DNA of 64,000 nucleotides from an uncultured Flavobacteriaceae bacterium (GCA_947500585.1 CANMSN010000010.1:1-64000); one strand, 5' to 3'; shown: positions 1 through 8,491, counted from the first letter of the stretch. Made by a program: numbers and translations. Notes: a model not told the origin generated them from the sequence alone.

Positions 1-716
1 TTAATCCTTTAGAAAATAGACTATGGGTAAATTTAACTACGGATCATGGTGTGTTTCATCAAGTATTAGTTGGGTATGTTGATAAGGCTACAGATAACTA
101 TGATGGGTTGTCTTATGACGCTCCAAAATTATTGAACTCTGGTTATGCTGCTGCACTTTACAGTAAAATGGAGACCAATGATACCAGATATATGATTCAA
201 GGTAAAGCTATAAATAGCATTAGCGAAGATGAAATCATAAAGTTAGGATTTATTAACGCCAGGATTAATGAAGACACCCAATTTAAATTATCAATAGCAC
301 AATTTGAGGGTTCATTCTTAACTGATAACACTATTTACCTTAAAGATAATTTATTAAACATAACACATAATTTATCAGACTCCGATTATACATTCACTTC
401 TGGAATTGGAGAGTATAGCAGTCGTTTCGAAATTGTATTTAGTACACAATCATTATCAATTGATGATACTATTATAGATAATAATGCTCTTAAAATTATT
501 CAATTAGATAATGACAATGTTCAGTTTACTGTATCTGATAACTTAAGCATAAAATCTGTAAGTATTTTTGATTTATTAGGCAGAGCATTATACAGCTTAA
601 AAGGAACTGGTAGTTCTGAAACCTACAAACTTTCAAACTTACAAAATGCTATTTATATTGCTAAAGTTGAATTGTCTAACGGGGCATTTATTACTAAAAA
701 AGCTCTGAAAAAATAA
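1..716 (+). CDS. T9SS-secreted protein, C-terminal part (5' end outside window)
   Basis: The reading frame is open from base 3 to the stop at 714-716, with no in-frame stop before the GTG at 51, so the gene starts outside the window and the GTG is internal. The last ~75 residues look like a type A sorting domain of the type IX secretion system: a short beta-sandwich with the pattern 'VSIFDLLGRALYSL', then 'LSNLQNAIYIAKVELSNG' and a basic tail ending KKALKK. Such domains route proteins through the outer membrane and are removed or anchored there. The part before it is beta-rich and Asn/Asp-rich, as in large surface or gliding-associated proteins, but I recognise no enzymatic domain. The sorting-domain call is firm; the function of the passenger is unknown. 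Confidence 0.85.
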   Translation, partial: NPLENRLWVNLTTDHGVFHQVLVGYVDKATDNYDGLSYDAPKLLNSGYAAALYSKMETNDTRYMIQGKAINSISEDEIIKLGFINARINEDTQFKLSIAQFEGSFLTDNTIYLKDNLLNITHNLSDSDYTFTSGIGEYSSRFEIVFSTQSLSIDDTIIDNNALKIIQLDNDNVQFTVSDNLSIKSVSIFDLLGRALYSLKGTGSSETYKLSNLQNAIYIAKVELSNGAFITKKALKK

Positions 717-804
717 GATATTACATTATATCAAAAGTCTTTATTTTTATCTCTGAGTAAAAGTAAAAACTCCAGAACGCAAATGGTATTGTTAGTAAAC
801 CATC

Positions 805-1929
805 TTAAAGATTCAACCACTGTTTAAATTCAGCAGCTTTATTTTTACTAATTATAATATCTACTTCAGAATTAGGATTAATTAATATTTTTAATTGGTT
901 GTTACCATACCTAACTATTTTATCAATAGCCGATATAGCTATAATAAATTGGCGATTAGCTCTAAAAAAATAGGTGTTGTCTAAATTTGAGAACAATTCA
1001 TCTAAGCTAGAGTTTGACGTAGATCTTTTTCCATCAAAACAGACTACATAAGTAATTGTGCTTTCTGTATAAATGTAAGCGATATCTTGAGTAGATACAG
1101 ATAAAAGTTCGTGCCTCATATAAGTTAGAATCCGCTTTCTTGTCACATTCTCTGGGTCTGAATCAGAAACATCATCTTTTAAAGGTTTATCAATAATTAC
1201 CTTTTGCTGATAGGCATCAACAGCTCTATTTAACTTAGACAGATTAATAACCTCATCTGAAAGTTTTTGATTTTTTACCTCAAGCTTTTTTTCATAAGTA
1301 CTACCTATTAATCTTACTGTTATAACAGATGAGAGGATAAATACAAAACCCATAATGAGCAAAATATTCTGAAAATTGTTTCTGAGTGACTTAATCTGTT
1401 GCGAAACTCTGTTAGTATTAGCATGTGCGGCTACAATTAAATCTGAGTTTTCAACTGGATAAACGTATACTACTTCAGATTTTGGTTCATTTTCATTGAC
1501 ATTAAGTGAATCGGTAGCGTCTTCTTGGTTTTGTAATAAATCAAACAAGTCATTAGAAGTTAAATCATCTGAAACGGATGATATAAGAGATTCTTCAGTA
1601 CTTATTTGTTGCCCTAACTGTTTGACGTCTGGGTGACAAACAATTTTACCCGACCAATCAAACATACTCACAAAACCAGCTTCTAAGTTTGAGTTTTCAA
1701 TACTTTTTTGTGTGCTAGAAATGGTTTCTTTTTTAGAAATTCCATTTTCTAATTGGTTACTAATAAGCAACGCTACTTGTCGTGCTTCGCGTTTACTAAA
1801 TTCTAATTGGGTTTCAAGAACTTTATCAGCAGCAACTTTTACAAAATACCTAATAGCCACGCTTGAGATTAGCAAGAAAATTACAGTAATAGATAAGAAT
1901 GTTAATAAATAAAGTCTGTCCTTGCGCAT
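805..1929 (-). CDS. Membrane-anchored LytTR-domain transcriptional regulator
   Basis: The protein has 374 residues from the ATG at 1929; the frame can be extended only to a TTG at 1941, which is less likely. A first membrane segment lies at about residues 6-30 and a second at about 188-210. They enclose a ~155-residue extracytoplasmic region that could be a Cache-like sensor. A coiled linker follows, then a LytTR DNA-binding domain at about 264-371 ('ADR/ANRQFIIA'-type core, here RANRQFIIAISAIDKI). No receiver or kinase domain is present, so one polypeptide may sense outside the membrane and bind DNA. It is divergent from the cytochrome/YceI genes that start at 2178, separated by about 250 bp that could hold promoters for both. 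Control of those genes is an inference from position only. Confidence 0.8.
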   Translation of the reverse strand: MRKDRLYLLTFLSITVIFLLISSVAIRYFVKVAADKVLETQLEFSKREARQVALLISNQLENGISKKETISSTQKSIENSNLEAGFVSMFDWSGKIVCHPDVKQLGQQISTEESLISSVSDDLTSNDLFDLLQNQEDATDSLNVNENEPKSEVVYVYPVENSDLIVAAHANTNRVSQQIKSLRNNFQNILLIMGFVFILSSVITVRLIGSTYEKKLEVKNQKLSDEVINLSKLNRAVDAYQQKVIIDKPLKDDVSDSDPENVTRKRILTYMRHELLSVSTQDIAYIYTESTITYVVCFDGKRSTSNSSLDELFSNLDNTYFFRANRQFIIAISAIDKIVRYGNNQLKILINPNSEVDIIISKNKAAEFKQWLNL

Positions 1930-2177
1930 GTTAATTATCAAATTTCACGAATATACAAAATTAAGGTAATTATAATTTCTTTATAAAGATGCTCAACACA
2001 GCATTACACCATTTTAGTGTAATCGCTTCAAGTCTAAAATTTCCTTATTAAACCTCAATGCTTCCCTTTCATAAAGTTTTATAATACGTTAACGCCTGGT
2101 ATACAATTACTTTGTGCTTGTAGAAATTCTTTGAATATCTAAAACAAAACAGTATAAATTCCAAAACAGAAATCAAA

Positions 2178-2570
2178 ATGAAAACAAGAAACCTAATTAT
2201 TTTAATGCTATTAGCACTCACAATTTATAATTGTAGTTATGATAGTGAGAGCGACTTGATAGCCGTTACAGATGACGATGAACAAAATGATAATCCCGAT
2301 AATGGTCCAGATAACGGAGTCAATTATACAAACGATATTAAACCTATAATGCAAAGTAGTTGTGTAGGTTGTCATGCAAGCCCTCCTGTAAATGGTGCTC
2401 CTTTTTCTCTAGTAAATTTTGATCAAGTTAGTCAAAGATCTGGCGGGATATTAAATGCAATGAGTAGACAGAACGGAGCAGCAGGTATTATGCCACCATC
2501 TGGTAGGCTACCACAAGCGACTATAGATTTAGTACAACAATGGATAGACAACGGAAAACCTGAAAATTAA
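2178..2570 (+). CDS. Mono-heme c-type cytochrome-like lipoprotein
   Basis: The protein has 130 residues. It has a lipoprotein signal ending at Cys19 (…LTIYNC), an acidic Asp/Asn-rich linker, and one heme c attachment motif CVGCH at residues 62-66. A Met in MPPSG near residue 105 could be the sixth heme ligand. The layout (DIKPIMQSSCVGCH … IMPPSG … IDLVQQWIDNG) is that of the small periplasmic cytochromes found as domains in many Bacteroidota proteins. It is probably an envelope electron carrier. It leads a close-packed set with a YceI protein 24 bp downstream, suggesting an operon in which a redox carrier works with lipid- or isoprenoid-binding proteins. The partners in electron transfer are not visible. 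Confidence 0.85.
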   Translation: MKTRNLIILMLLALTIYNCSYDSESDLIAVTDDDEQNDNPDNGPDNGVNYTNDIKPIMQSSCVGCHASPPVNGAPFSLVNFDQVSQRSGGILNAMSRQNGAAGIMPPSGRLPQATIDLVQQWIDNGKPEN

Positions 2571-2594
2571 AACAAACTATAAAATTAAATAATC

Positions 2595-3158
2595 ATGAAA
2601 AAAACAAATTGTATTCTGGCTCTAATCTTTTTAATAACTGTTTCAACAGTAGGATTAGTTGAAGCACAGACCAAGTATATTGATAAAGCTGGCAAACTAG
2701 TATTTGAGGCTTCAGAAGAACTTTTTGAACCTGTAAAAGCTACTAACGAATCGGTAACTGTAATATTGGATGTTAGCACAAACGAAATGGCGTCACTTGC
2801 TCTAGTTAAGGGTTTTAGATTCAAGAACTCTTTAATGGAGGAGCATTTTAATGAAAACTACATAGAATCGGAAACTTATCCGAAGGCAACTTTTAAAGGA
2901 AAATTATTGGATTTCAACTTCGGAGATTTAACGGAAAATATGACTGAAGTAACCGTTGATGGGAAATTAGAATTACGTGGAAAAGAAAAACAAATTCGTA
3001 CAACCCTGAAGGCCATGAAATCTGATAATTTAATAATCATTCAGGGGTCATTTAAATTGACTCCTGGTGATTTTGATATTGAAATTCCAAATGTTGTTAA
3101 AAACAAAATAGCAAAAGAAATAGTTGTGTCGTTAGACTTTAACCTTAAGCAAAAATGA
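2595..3158 (+). CDS. YceI family protein (copy 1)
   Basis: The protein has 187 residues with a Sec signal peptide ending near residue 24 (GLVEAQ). The rest matches the YceI lipocalin-like fold: 'MEEHFNENYIESETYPKATF' followed by beta strands, a 'TVDGKLELRGKEKQ' hairpin and a C-terminal 'IVVSLDFNL' strand. YceI proteins bind isoprenoid quinones or amphiphiles in the periplasm. The gene overlaps the next by four bases (ATGA), indicating translational coupling with the OB-fold protein. A clear paralog lies at 7018-7563, with the same 'MKEHFNESYIES' signature and the same neighbours. Family assignment is strong; the ligand is unknown. Confidence 0.9.
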   Translation: MKKTNCILALIFLITVSTVGLVEAQTKYIDKAGKLVFEASEELFEPVKATNESVTVILDVSTNEMASLALVKGFRFKNSLMEEHFNENYIESETYPKATFKGKLLDFNFGDLTENMTEVTVDGKLELRGKEKQIRTTLKAMKSDNLIIIQGSFKLTPGDFDIEIPNVVKNKIAKEIVVSLDFNLKQK

Positions 3159-3556
3159 AAAAGAAGCGAATAATTATTATTTCTGTATTGTTTCTTTCAG
3201 TGGTCATTACAGCTGGTGTGGTTTACAATTATGTATTTAATAGTAAACATAGAAACATTGCTAAAGAAGAAGCAAGTATGACTTTGCCTGCTAATGAATT
3301 GCACAGTCATTTTCTGAATGATGAAGCATCAGCGACAGCTAAATATCTTGATAAAGTATTAGAGACCACAGGAGAAATAACGTCCATCGAAAATAATGAT
3401 GTGACTTTAAGTAATAAAATACAGGTGAGTTTTAACCCTGAAGGCATACCAAAAATACAAAACGGAGCATCTTTAACAATTAAGGGAAGATGCGTAGGGT
3501 ATGATGAACTTCTTGAAATGGTTAAGATTGACCAAGCAGTAGTAATTGATAAATAA
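3155..3556 (+). CDS. Membrane-anchored OB-fold (tRNA_anti-like) protein (copy 1)
   Basis: The protein has 133 residues. One membrane segment near the N-terminus (about residues 5-27) is followed by an extracytoplasmic domain of about 100 residues. Strands such as 'TGEITSIENNDVTL', 'IQVSFNP' and 'GASLTIKGRCVGYDELLEMVKIDQAVV' fit the OB-fold 'tRNA_anti-like' family seen in Bacteroidota. Despite the family name a nucleic-acid role is doubtful, because the domain lies outside the cytoplasm. It overlaps the upstream YceI gene by four bases and is followed nine bases later by a DUF5777 gene. A paralog with the same partners starts at 6563. Confidence 0.75.
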   Translation: MKKKRIIIISVLFLSVVITAGVVYNYVFNSKHRNIAKEEASMTLPANELHSHFLNDEASATAKYLDKVLETTGEITSIENNDVTLSNKIQVSFNPEGIPKIQNGASLTIKGRCVGYDELLEMVKIDQAVVIDK

Positions 3557-3564
3557 AAACTAAA

Positions 3565-4410
3565 ATGAAAAACATATTTATATTATTTTTTTTAATACCA
3601 ACATGGCTTTTTGCTCAAGACGATTTATTATCTGAGATAGATAGTAATACTGAAGAGGATTTTAAAAGCGCAGCTTTTAAGGGCCTAAAGATTGTAAATT
3701 TTGAATCTACAAAAATGGTATCAAAAGGAGAGCTTTATTTTGTAGTATCACACAGATTTGGGTCTGTAGAAACTGGATTTAAAGATTTCTTCGGTCTTGA
3801 TCAGGCAGTTACCAGATTAAATCTTATTTATGGTGTTTCAGATGGCATCAATATAGGTGTTTCAAGAAGTTCATTTCGTAAAATTTATGAATCTTCTCTT
3901 AAAATGAGATTGCTACGCGAAAAAAAAGGAGGTTTTCCTTTTACAGTAGTAAGCTCAAGTAATATTCTAATAAATACATCCTTAGAGGATGAAATATTAC
4001 CTGGTTTAGAGTTCAAAAACAGACTTGGTTACACAACACAGTTGTTAATATCAAAGAAGTTCAACAAGAACTTTTCCTTACAACTAATGCCTACTTTTTT
4101 CCATGATAACTATGTAGATATTGATGAGCAACATAATTCTCAATATGTAATTGGTTTTGGTGGAAGACATAAATTGACTAAAAGATGGTCAATTAATTTT
4201 GATTACGGGTTGCACATGAACAGAGCGGACAACTCACTATATACAAATCCGCTTTCAATTGGTTTTGATTTAGAAACTGGTGGTCATGTATTTCAGCTGC
4301 ACTTTACCAATGCTCAACCCATGAATACTAATGGATTTTTAGGCCAAGGAACAGGCGATTGGGGAACAGGAGATATATTCTTTGGCTTTAATTTATCAAG
4401 AGTTTTTTAA
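3565..4410 (+). CDS. DUF5777-type outer-membrane beta-barrel protein (copy 1)
   Basis: The protein has 281 residues with a signal peptide ending at about residue 17 (FAQ). The mature part alternates hydrophobic and polar residues in the way of a beta-barrel ('KGELYFVVSHRFGSVETG', 'LNLIYGVSDGINIGVSRS', 'LQLMPTFFHDN', 'VIGFGGRHKLTKRWSINFDYGL') and ends in the aromatic FNLSRVF. This pattern matches DUF5777 proteins, which have no established function known to me. It closes the first YceI/OB/DUF5777 set. The second copy (7553-8449) shares the motif plan 'RLSLGIG/RFALEYGLSD', so the three gene types appear to have been duplicated together. Confidence 0.8.
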   Translation: MKNIFILFFLIPTWLFAQDDLLSEIDSNTEEDFKSAAFKGLKIVNFESTKMVSKGELYFVVSHRFGSVETGFKDFFGLDQAVTRLNLIYGVSDGINIGVSRSSFRKIYESSLKMRLLREKKGGFPFTVVSSSNILINTSLEDEILPGLEFKNRLGYTTQLLISKKFNKNFSLQLMPTFFHDNYVDIDEQHNSQYVIGFGGRHKLTKRWSINFDYGLHMNRADNSLYTNPLSIGFDLETGGHVFQLHFTNAQPMNTNGFLGQGTGDWGTGDIFFGFNLSRVF

Positions 4411-4411
4411 A

Positions 4412-4684
4412 ATGATAATAGAAAAAACAAAAGCAAGCATGGCCAGAGTAGAAGTTCAACAAGGCTTTTGCGATAATTGCTCAGTATGCATAAAAAAAGA
4501 ACTACAAGAAATTGACGAGGTAAACAATGTTAGGTTATATCCAAAAGAATCACTTATAACCTTCAACTTTATGAAAGCCAACAAACTCTCTGCCGTTTTA
4601 AATATTCTATCTGATATTGGATATCCTGAAAAAGGCGAAGCGGGTTTTAAAAAACAGTTTTCTAAATCGGTTTGTAGTTGCTAA
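4412..4684 (+). CDS. Small HMA-like metal-binding protein
   Basis: The protein has 90 residues from the ATG at 4412, one base after the stop of the DUF5777 gene. A longer frame back to a TTG at 4382 would overlap that gene and is rejected. A beta-alpha-beta fold resembles heavy-metal-associated domains: 'MARVEVQQGFCDNCSVCIKKELQEID', then 'VNNVRLYPKESLITFNF' and a helix. The usual GMxCxxC is replaced by CDNCSVC (Cys20, 23, 26), and a second Cys pair ends the protein (SVCSC). Copper, zinc or another soft metal is likely. Its place between a cytochrome/YceI set and a cupredoxin lipoprotein suggests metal delivery to envelope redox proteins, which is inference. Confidence 0.7.
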   Translation: MIIEKTKASMARVEVQQGFCDNCSVCIKKELQEIDEVNNVRLYPKESLITFNFMKANKLSAVLNILSDIGYPEKGEAGFKKQFSKSVCSC

Positions 4685-4732
4685 AAAAGATTTGCTATTA
4701 ATCTAGATGATTATAATATAGGGATGAGAAGG

Positions 4733-4757
4733 GAGCCTTTTCGGAGGCTCTTTTTTC
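4733..4757 (+). terminator. Rho-independent terminator after HMA-like gene
   Basis: A perfect 6-bp stem, GAGCCT (4733-4738) with AGGCTC (4745-4750), closes a six-base loop and is followed directly by six T. It lies about 50 bp after the stop of the HMA-like gene and should end the first cytochrome/YceI transcription unit. The remaining ~190 bp to the next start at 4948 hold no recognisable gene. Confidence 0.85.
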
Positions 4758-4947
4758 AAAAAGCTCATTTTTGAATTGAAAAAGTTAGTAGCAATTATAT
4801 AAAGAGCTTTAAATCAAAAAATAGTTTAGTAAAAAGTATTCCCTTTTAAAGCTAGATTTTCCTCTTAACCAACATTTATAAAGCAAAGTGACCATAGTAC
4901 GGCGTCATTTGCACCAATATTAATTTTAAACCATAAAAAATATAATT

Positions 4948-6450
4948 ATGAAAAATTTATTTATTTTACTTTTTGCAACCATATTTGTTTCGAGTTGCAG
5001 TTCAGACGACAATTATGATCCTAATCCAGAACCAGATGTTGAGAATTCAGTAAGACTTCGTACTGATGCAACATTTGGAGATGTTCTCACCAATACTGAT
5101 GGATTTACACTTTACTTTTTTGCCCCCGATGCCAAAGGCGATGCCAATTGTCTTGGTGGTTGTGCTGATGTTTGGCCAGAATTTTTTGTAGAAGAACTCA
5201 CTCTAGATACAGGTTTAGACCAGTCAGATTTTGCTACTATTACGCGTACTGATGGCCAAACACAAACAACCTACAAAGGATGGCCATTATACACTTTTGC
5301 AAATGATGCACAAGCAGGAGAAATTAATGGCGATGGTGCTGGTGGGACTTGGTTTGTTGCTAAACCAGATTACTCGTTAATGCTAGTGCGTTCTCAATTG
5401 GTGGGTAGAGATTCTAATGGTAACGAAACTAATTTAAATAGTGCTTTTGAGCCAGGTGATGAAGATACTTTTTATATTACAGATGATCGTGGTAACACGC
5501 TGTATCATTTCTCGAATGACAAGAATGGGAAAAATAATTTTACCGCTCAAGATTTTTCAAACGATGGTGTATGGCCAATCTTTCATACAGAAATTCAAAA
5601 AATAGCTAGCGCATTAAATGCTGACGATTTTGCAATAATAGATGTCTTTGGTCAGTCTCAGCTTACCTATAAAGGCTGGCCATTATATACGTTTAGTGGT
5701 GATAGTAACAGAGGAGATAATTATGGCGTAGGCTTTCCAACAGCTGGTATATGGCCAATTTTGAATCTTGATACAGAGGAAGCTCCAGAAGACGATGGTG
5801 GTTCTCAACAAGCTCGAGTATTTGAGGTTACAAATGTTGGTGCATCTGCATATAAATTTGATTTTACTGGAGTTGATAATGCTGAATTGGAATTAACAAG
5901 AGGAAAAACATACGAATTCAAGGTTAATTCACCTGGTCATCCGTTTCTAATAAAATCTGTTAACAGTACAGGAACGGATAATACTTTTAATGATGGCGTA
6001 ACTAATAACGGTACTGCAGATGGAACAATTTTATTTACTGTACCAGATAATGCACCAGATATTCTTTATTATATCTGTGAATTTCATGGGTCTATGGCTG
6101 GAAGAATTAGAATTGTTGATGAAGATGAGACACCTTCTTTTCAAGTAACTAATAGCGGTGCCACGGCATATGTGTTTAGTGGGGATGGTTTTAGTGATGC
6201 TGATAATACCAATTTTACTTTTAAAAGAGGTAAGACATATACGTTTAGTGTAGCCACACCTGGTCATCCTTTTATTATAAAATCTGTACAAGGAACTGGA
6301 ACAGGTAATGCTTTTAACGATGGCGTAACTAATAACGGAGCTGCAAGCGGAACAATAACTTTTCAGATTCCCCAAAATGCTCCAGATACATTATTCTACA
6401 TATGTGAGTTCCATGGCTCGATGACGGGAACTATATCTATAATTGATTAA
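4948..6450 (+). CDS. Lipoprotein with 'secreted repeat' units and two tandem cupredoxin domains
   Basis: The protein has 500 residues with a lipoprotein signal to Cys17 (VSSCSSDD). Residues about 38-275 contain the 'Secreted_repeat' pattern (G-x-TLY-F, then CADVWP, TYKGWPLYTF, DGVWPIF) in two related halves; TYKGWPLYTF occurs at about 108 and again at 240. Residues about 290-395 and 396-500 are two cupredoxin domains. Each has the full set of type 1 copper ligands: His331/Cys377/His380/Met383 and His440/Cys486/His489/Met492, in GHPF and CEFHGSM. The domains are near-identical over long stretches, indicating recent duplication. It is probably an outer-membrane-anchored blue copper protein for electron transfer. 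It has its own leader region after the terminator at 4733-4757. Confidence 0.88.
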   Translation: MKNLFILLFATIFVSSCSSDDNYDPNPEPDVENSVRLRTDATFGDVLTNTDGFTLYFFAPDAKGDANCLGGCADVWPEFFVEELTLDTGLDQSDFATITRTDGQTQTTYKGWPLYTFANDAQAGEINGDGAGGTWFVAKPDYSLMLVRSQLVGRDSNGNETNLNSAFEPGDEDTFYITDDRGNTLYHFSNDKNGKNNFTAQDFSNDGVWPIFHTEIQKIASALNADDFAIIDVFGQSQLTYKGWPLYTFSGDSNRGDNYGVGFPTAGIWPILNLDTEEAPEDDGGSQQARVFEVTNVGASAYKFDFTGVDNAELELTRGKTYEFKVNSPGHPFLIKSVNSTGTDNTFNDGVTNNGTADGTILFTVPDNAPDILYYICEFHGSMAGRIRIVDEDETPSFQVTNSGATAYVFSGDGFSDADNTNFTFKRGKTYTFSVATPGHPFIIKSVQGTGTGNAFNDGVTNNGAASGTITFQIPQNAPDTLFYICEFHGSMTGTISIID

Positions 6451-6481
6451 GTGTTAGTTTTTTTGGTTTTTTGATTTGATT

Positions 6482-6507
6482 CCCCAGGGTATTTCGTTGC
6501 CTTGGGG
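6482..6507 (+). terminator. Possible terminator after cupredoxin gene
   Basis: An imperfect stem, CCCCAGG (6482-6488) with CCTTGGGG (6500-6507) including one G-T pair, lies 30 bp after the cupredoxin gene. The T tract after it is weak (TATCAATTTT), so efficiency is doubtful. Confidence 0.45.
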
Positions 6508-6562
6508 TATCAATTTTACTGAGCTAAATTAAGTATAGTATAATAACAATTAGTAAATTTGA

Positions 6563-7021
6563 ATGGTTATGAAAAAACCAACTAAGTTAAATAAGCGATC
6601 TATAGTTTTGGTTCAGTTAATACTAGTAACAAGTATAATTGTAATACTGGGTCTAAATATCTTTAATTGCAACCCAAATAAAATGGTATTAGATACTAAA
6701 CCTGTAAAGTATTTTAAAATAGAGAAACTAATAGATGAGCTTAGTTTTGAAGAAAATGCGTTTTCTGATTTTAAAGAAAATGTTGTTGCAGTAGAAGGTT
6801 TTGTTGAAGATATCAATTCCTTAAACAACCGACAGACCGTTATTTTAAGAGATAAAGAAAACAGGAACACATCGGTTATATGTGATATGCAGAAGGATCA
6901 AACGGTTCTTATTGACAGTTTAGAATTAGGAGACCAAGTTACTATAAAAGGTATTTTTAAAGGCGCATTAAAAGATATTATCCTTTTAAATTGTATAATA
7001 TTTAATCAAACAAATCAATGA
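6563..7021 (+). CDS. Membrane-anchored OB-fold (tRNA_anti-like) protein (copy 2)
   Basis: The protein has 152 residues; an alternative start two codons in (ATG at 6569) is equally possible. One membrane helix at about residues 14-33 is followed by an extracytoplasmic region with the OB-like strand order 'AVEGFVEDINSLNNRQTVIL', 'TSVICDM' and 'GDQVTIKGIFKGALKDIILLNCIIFN'. It corresponds to the copy-1 protein at 3155-3556, but here the OB gene precedes the YceI gene, so the gene order inside the two sets differs. It overlaps the YceI gene by four bases (ATGA). Confidence 0.72.
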   Translation: MVMKKPTKLNKRSIVLVQLILVTSIIVILGLNIFNCNPNKMVLDTKPVKYFKIEKLIDELSFEENAFSDFKENVVAVEGFVEDINSLNNRQTVILRDKENRNTSVICDMQKDQTVLIDSLELGDQVTIKGIFKGALKDIILLNCIIFNQTNQ

Positions 7022-7563
7022 CTAAATTTTTATTGGCATTGTTCTTAATAATAAATTTCAGCTATGCTCAAGAACCAAAAAAAGTCATAGCAAGACAAGG
7101 ACAAGTTTCTTTTTTTTCATACACATCTGTAGAAAATATTAAGGCTGAAAATAATCAGGTACTTAGTATTATCAATCTTGAAGATGGAAGTATAGCCATA
7201 AGTATGCTCATGAACACCTTTGTTTTTGAAAAGGCCTTGATGAAAGAGCATTTTAATGAGAGCTATATAGAATCTGATATTTATCCTAAAGCTACTTTTG
7301 AAGGAAACATACTAGGTTTTGATGCGGCATTAGAAGGAGAGCAAACTAAAATAATAAAAGGCATTTTTTCAATGCATGGTGTTACCAAAGAACTTGAAAT
7401 AAAAACTAAAATTGAAAAAAGCCAAGGGAAGTATATACTTTCCGGGACTTTTGAAACTTTGGTTAAGTATTACAATATAAATATTCCGCCTTTGTTGGCA
7501 GGAAATATTGCAAAAAGTATTTCTATAAACTTTAGATTTGAATATCAACCTTATGAAAACTAA
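7018..7563 (+). CDS. YceI family protein (copy 2)
   Basis: The protein has 181 residues with a signal peptide ending near residue 18 (SYAQ). YceI hallmarks are present: 'LMKEHFNESYIESD', 'YPKATFEGNI', 'GIFSMHGVTKELEI' and the closing strand 'ISINFRFEY'. It is the clear paralog of 2595-3158 and is likely a periplasmic amphiphile- or isoprenoid-binding protein. It is coupled to its neighbours by a four-base overlap upstream and an 11-base overlap downstream, so all three proteins of this set should be made together. Confidence 0.9.
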   Translation: MTKFLLALFLIINFSYAQEPKKVIARQGQVSFFSYTSVENIKAENNQVLSIINLEDGSIAISMLMNTFVFEKALMKEHFNESYIESDIYPKATFEGNILGFDAALEGEQTKIIKGIFSMHGVTKELEIKTKIEKSQGKYILSGTFETLVKYYNINIPPLLAGNIAKSISINFRFEYQPYEN

Positions 7564-8449
7564 AAAAATACTGTTTACTAGTCTTTTGCTTTTAGGATGT
7601 ATTCATTTTTCCACATCTCAAGATCTTTTAGATATTCTGGAAAATGAACAACAAGACACTACAGGGTACTTGCCTGCCACATTTAGAATGACTAGAATTG
7701 CGTTTGGGCACTCAACTGAGGTAAGAAGTAAAGGCGTTTTAGAAATCTTCACCTCTAGTCGTTTTTGGAATTTACCAACAGACCGATCGCAAAGTTTTGC
7801 GGCCGATAGAATGAGCACAAGATTTGCTCTAGAATACGGTTTGTCTGATCGTTTATCTTTAGGAATTGGAGGAACAACTTTTGATGGTCTTTTTGATGGT
7901 TATCTTAAATATAAATTGCTAACTCAAAAAAGAGGAATTAAAACAACACCTTTTAATATTACTCTTTTTCAAAGTACAAGTTACAATAGTAATTCTATAT
8001 CAAATCCAGCAATTTATGATGATTTTTCTGATAGACTATCATTTACTTCGCAAATATTAATTTCAAGAAAAATATCCTCTGATTTTTCTTTTCAGATTGC
8101 TCCGACTTATGTTCACAAAGGGCTTATGGTTTCTGGAGATGATAACCAAGATTTTTTTGCACTAGGTTTTGGTGCGCGTTATAAAATAGGTCCTCATCTA
8201 TCATTAGTGTCAGAATACTACAAAACGTTTAGTCCAATGGAGTCATTTGACACCTATGGTCCTTTTGCTTTAGGCGTAAATTGGGAAATTGGAGATGTAT
8301 TGCTTCAATTCATGCTTACCAATGCTGTAAACATGGTAGAGGATGCTTTTATAACACAAACCCGTAATAACTTTAACTTCAAGGATCCTAATCTTAATTT
8401 CGGTTTTAATGCTACTTACGTAATTCATTTTAAGAATAAATTAAAGTAG
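7553..8449 (+). CDS. DUF5777-type outer-membrane beta-barrel protein (copy 2)
   Basis: The protein has 298 residues from the ATG at 7553; the frame can be opened only by a TTG at 7538. A signal peptide ends at about residue 22 (STSQ). Barrel-like strands follow ('RFALEYGLSDRLSLGIGGTTF', 'TSQILISRKISSDFSFQIAPTY', 'FALGFGARYKIGPHLSLVSEYY'), and the protein ends in a strand 'GFNATYVIHF'. These match the copy-1 DUF5777 protein at 3565-4410 in order and spacing. No function is established for the family as far as I know. The pairing with YceI and OB-fold genes in both copies argues for one functional unit spanning the periplasm and outer membrane. Confidence 0.8.
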   Translation: MKTKKILFTSLLLLGCIHFSTSQDLLDILENEQQDTTGYLPATFRMTRIAFGHSTEVRSKGVLEIFTSSRFWNLPTDRSQSFAADRMSTRFALEYGLSDRLSLGIGGTTFDGLFDGYLKYKLLTQKRGIKTTPFNITLFQSTSYNSNSISNPAIYDDFSDRLSFTSQILISRKISSDFSFQIAPTYVHKGLMVSGDDNQDFFALGFGARYKIGPHLSLVSEYYKTFSPMESFDTYGPFALGVNWEIGDVLLQFMLTNAVNMVEDAFITQTRNNFNFKDPNLNFGFNATYVIHFKNKLK

Positions 8450-8491
8450 AAGTAAAACTTTAAAAAGTTATAATAGTAATATAACTAAGAG

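Noticed and set aside
3155-3556. tRNA-binding or nucleic-acid-binding protein
   Set aside because: The OB domain lies behind an N-terminal membrane helix, outside the cytoplasm, so the family name should not be taken as function.
6031-6375. Minus-strand ORF of 114 codons opposite the cupredoxin domains
   Set aside because: It mirrors the coding bias of the + strand gene. Both flanking cupredoxin units have full motif sets, and the antisense product is Cys/Ser/Lys-rich without any family pattern.
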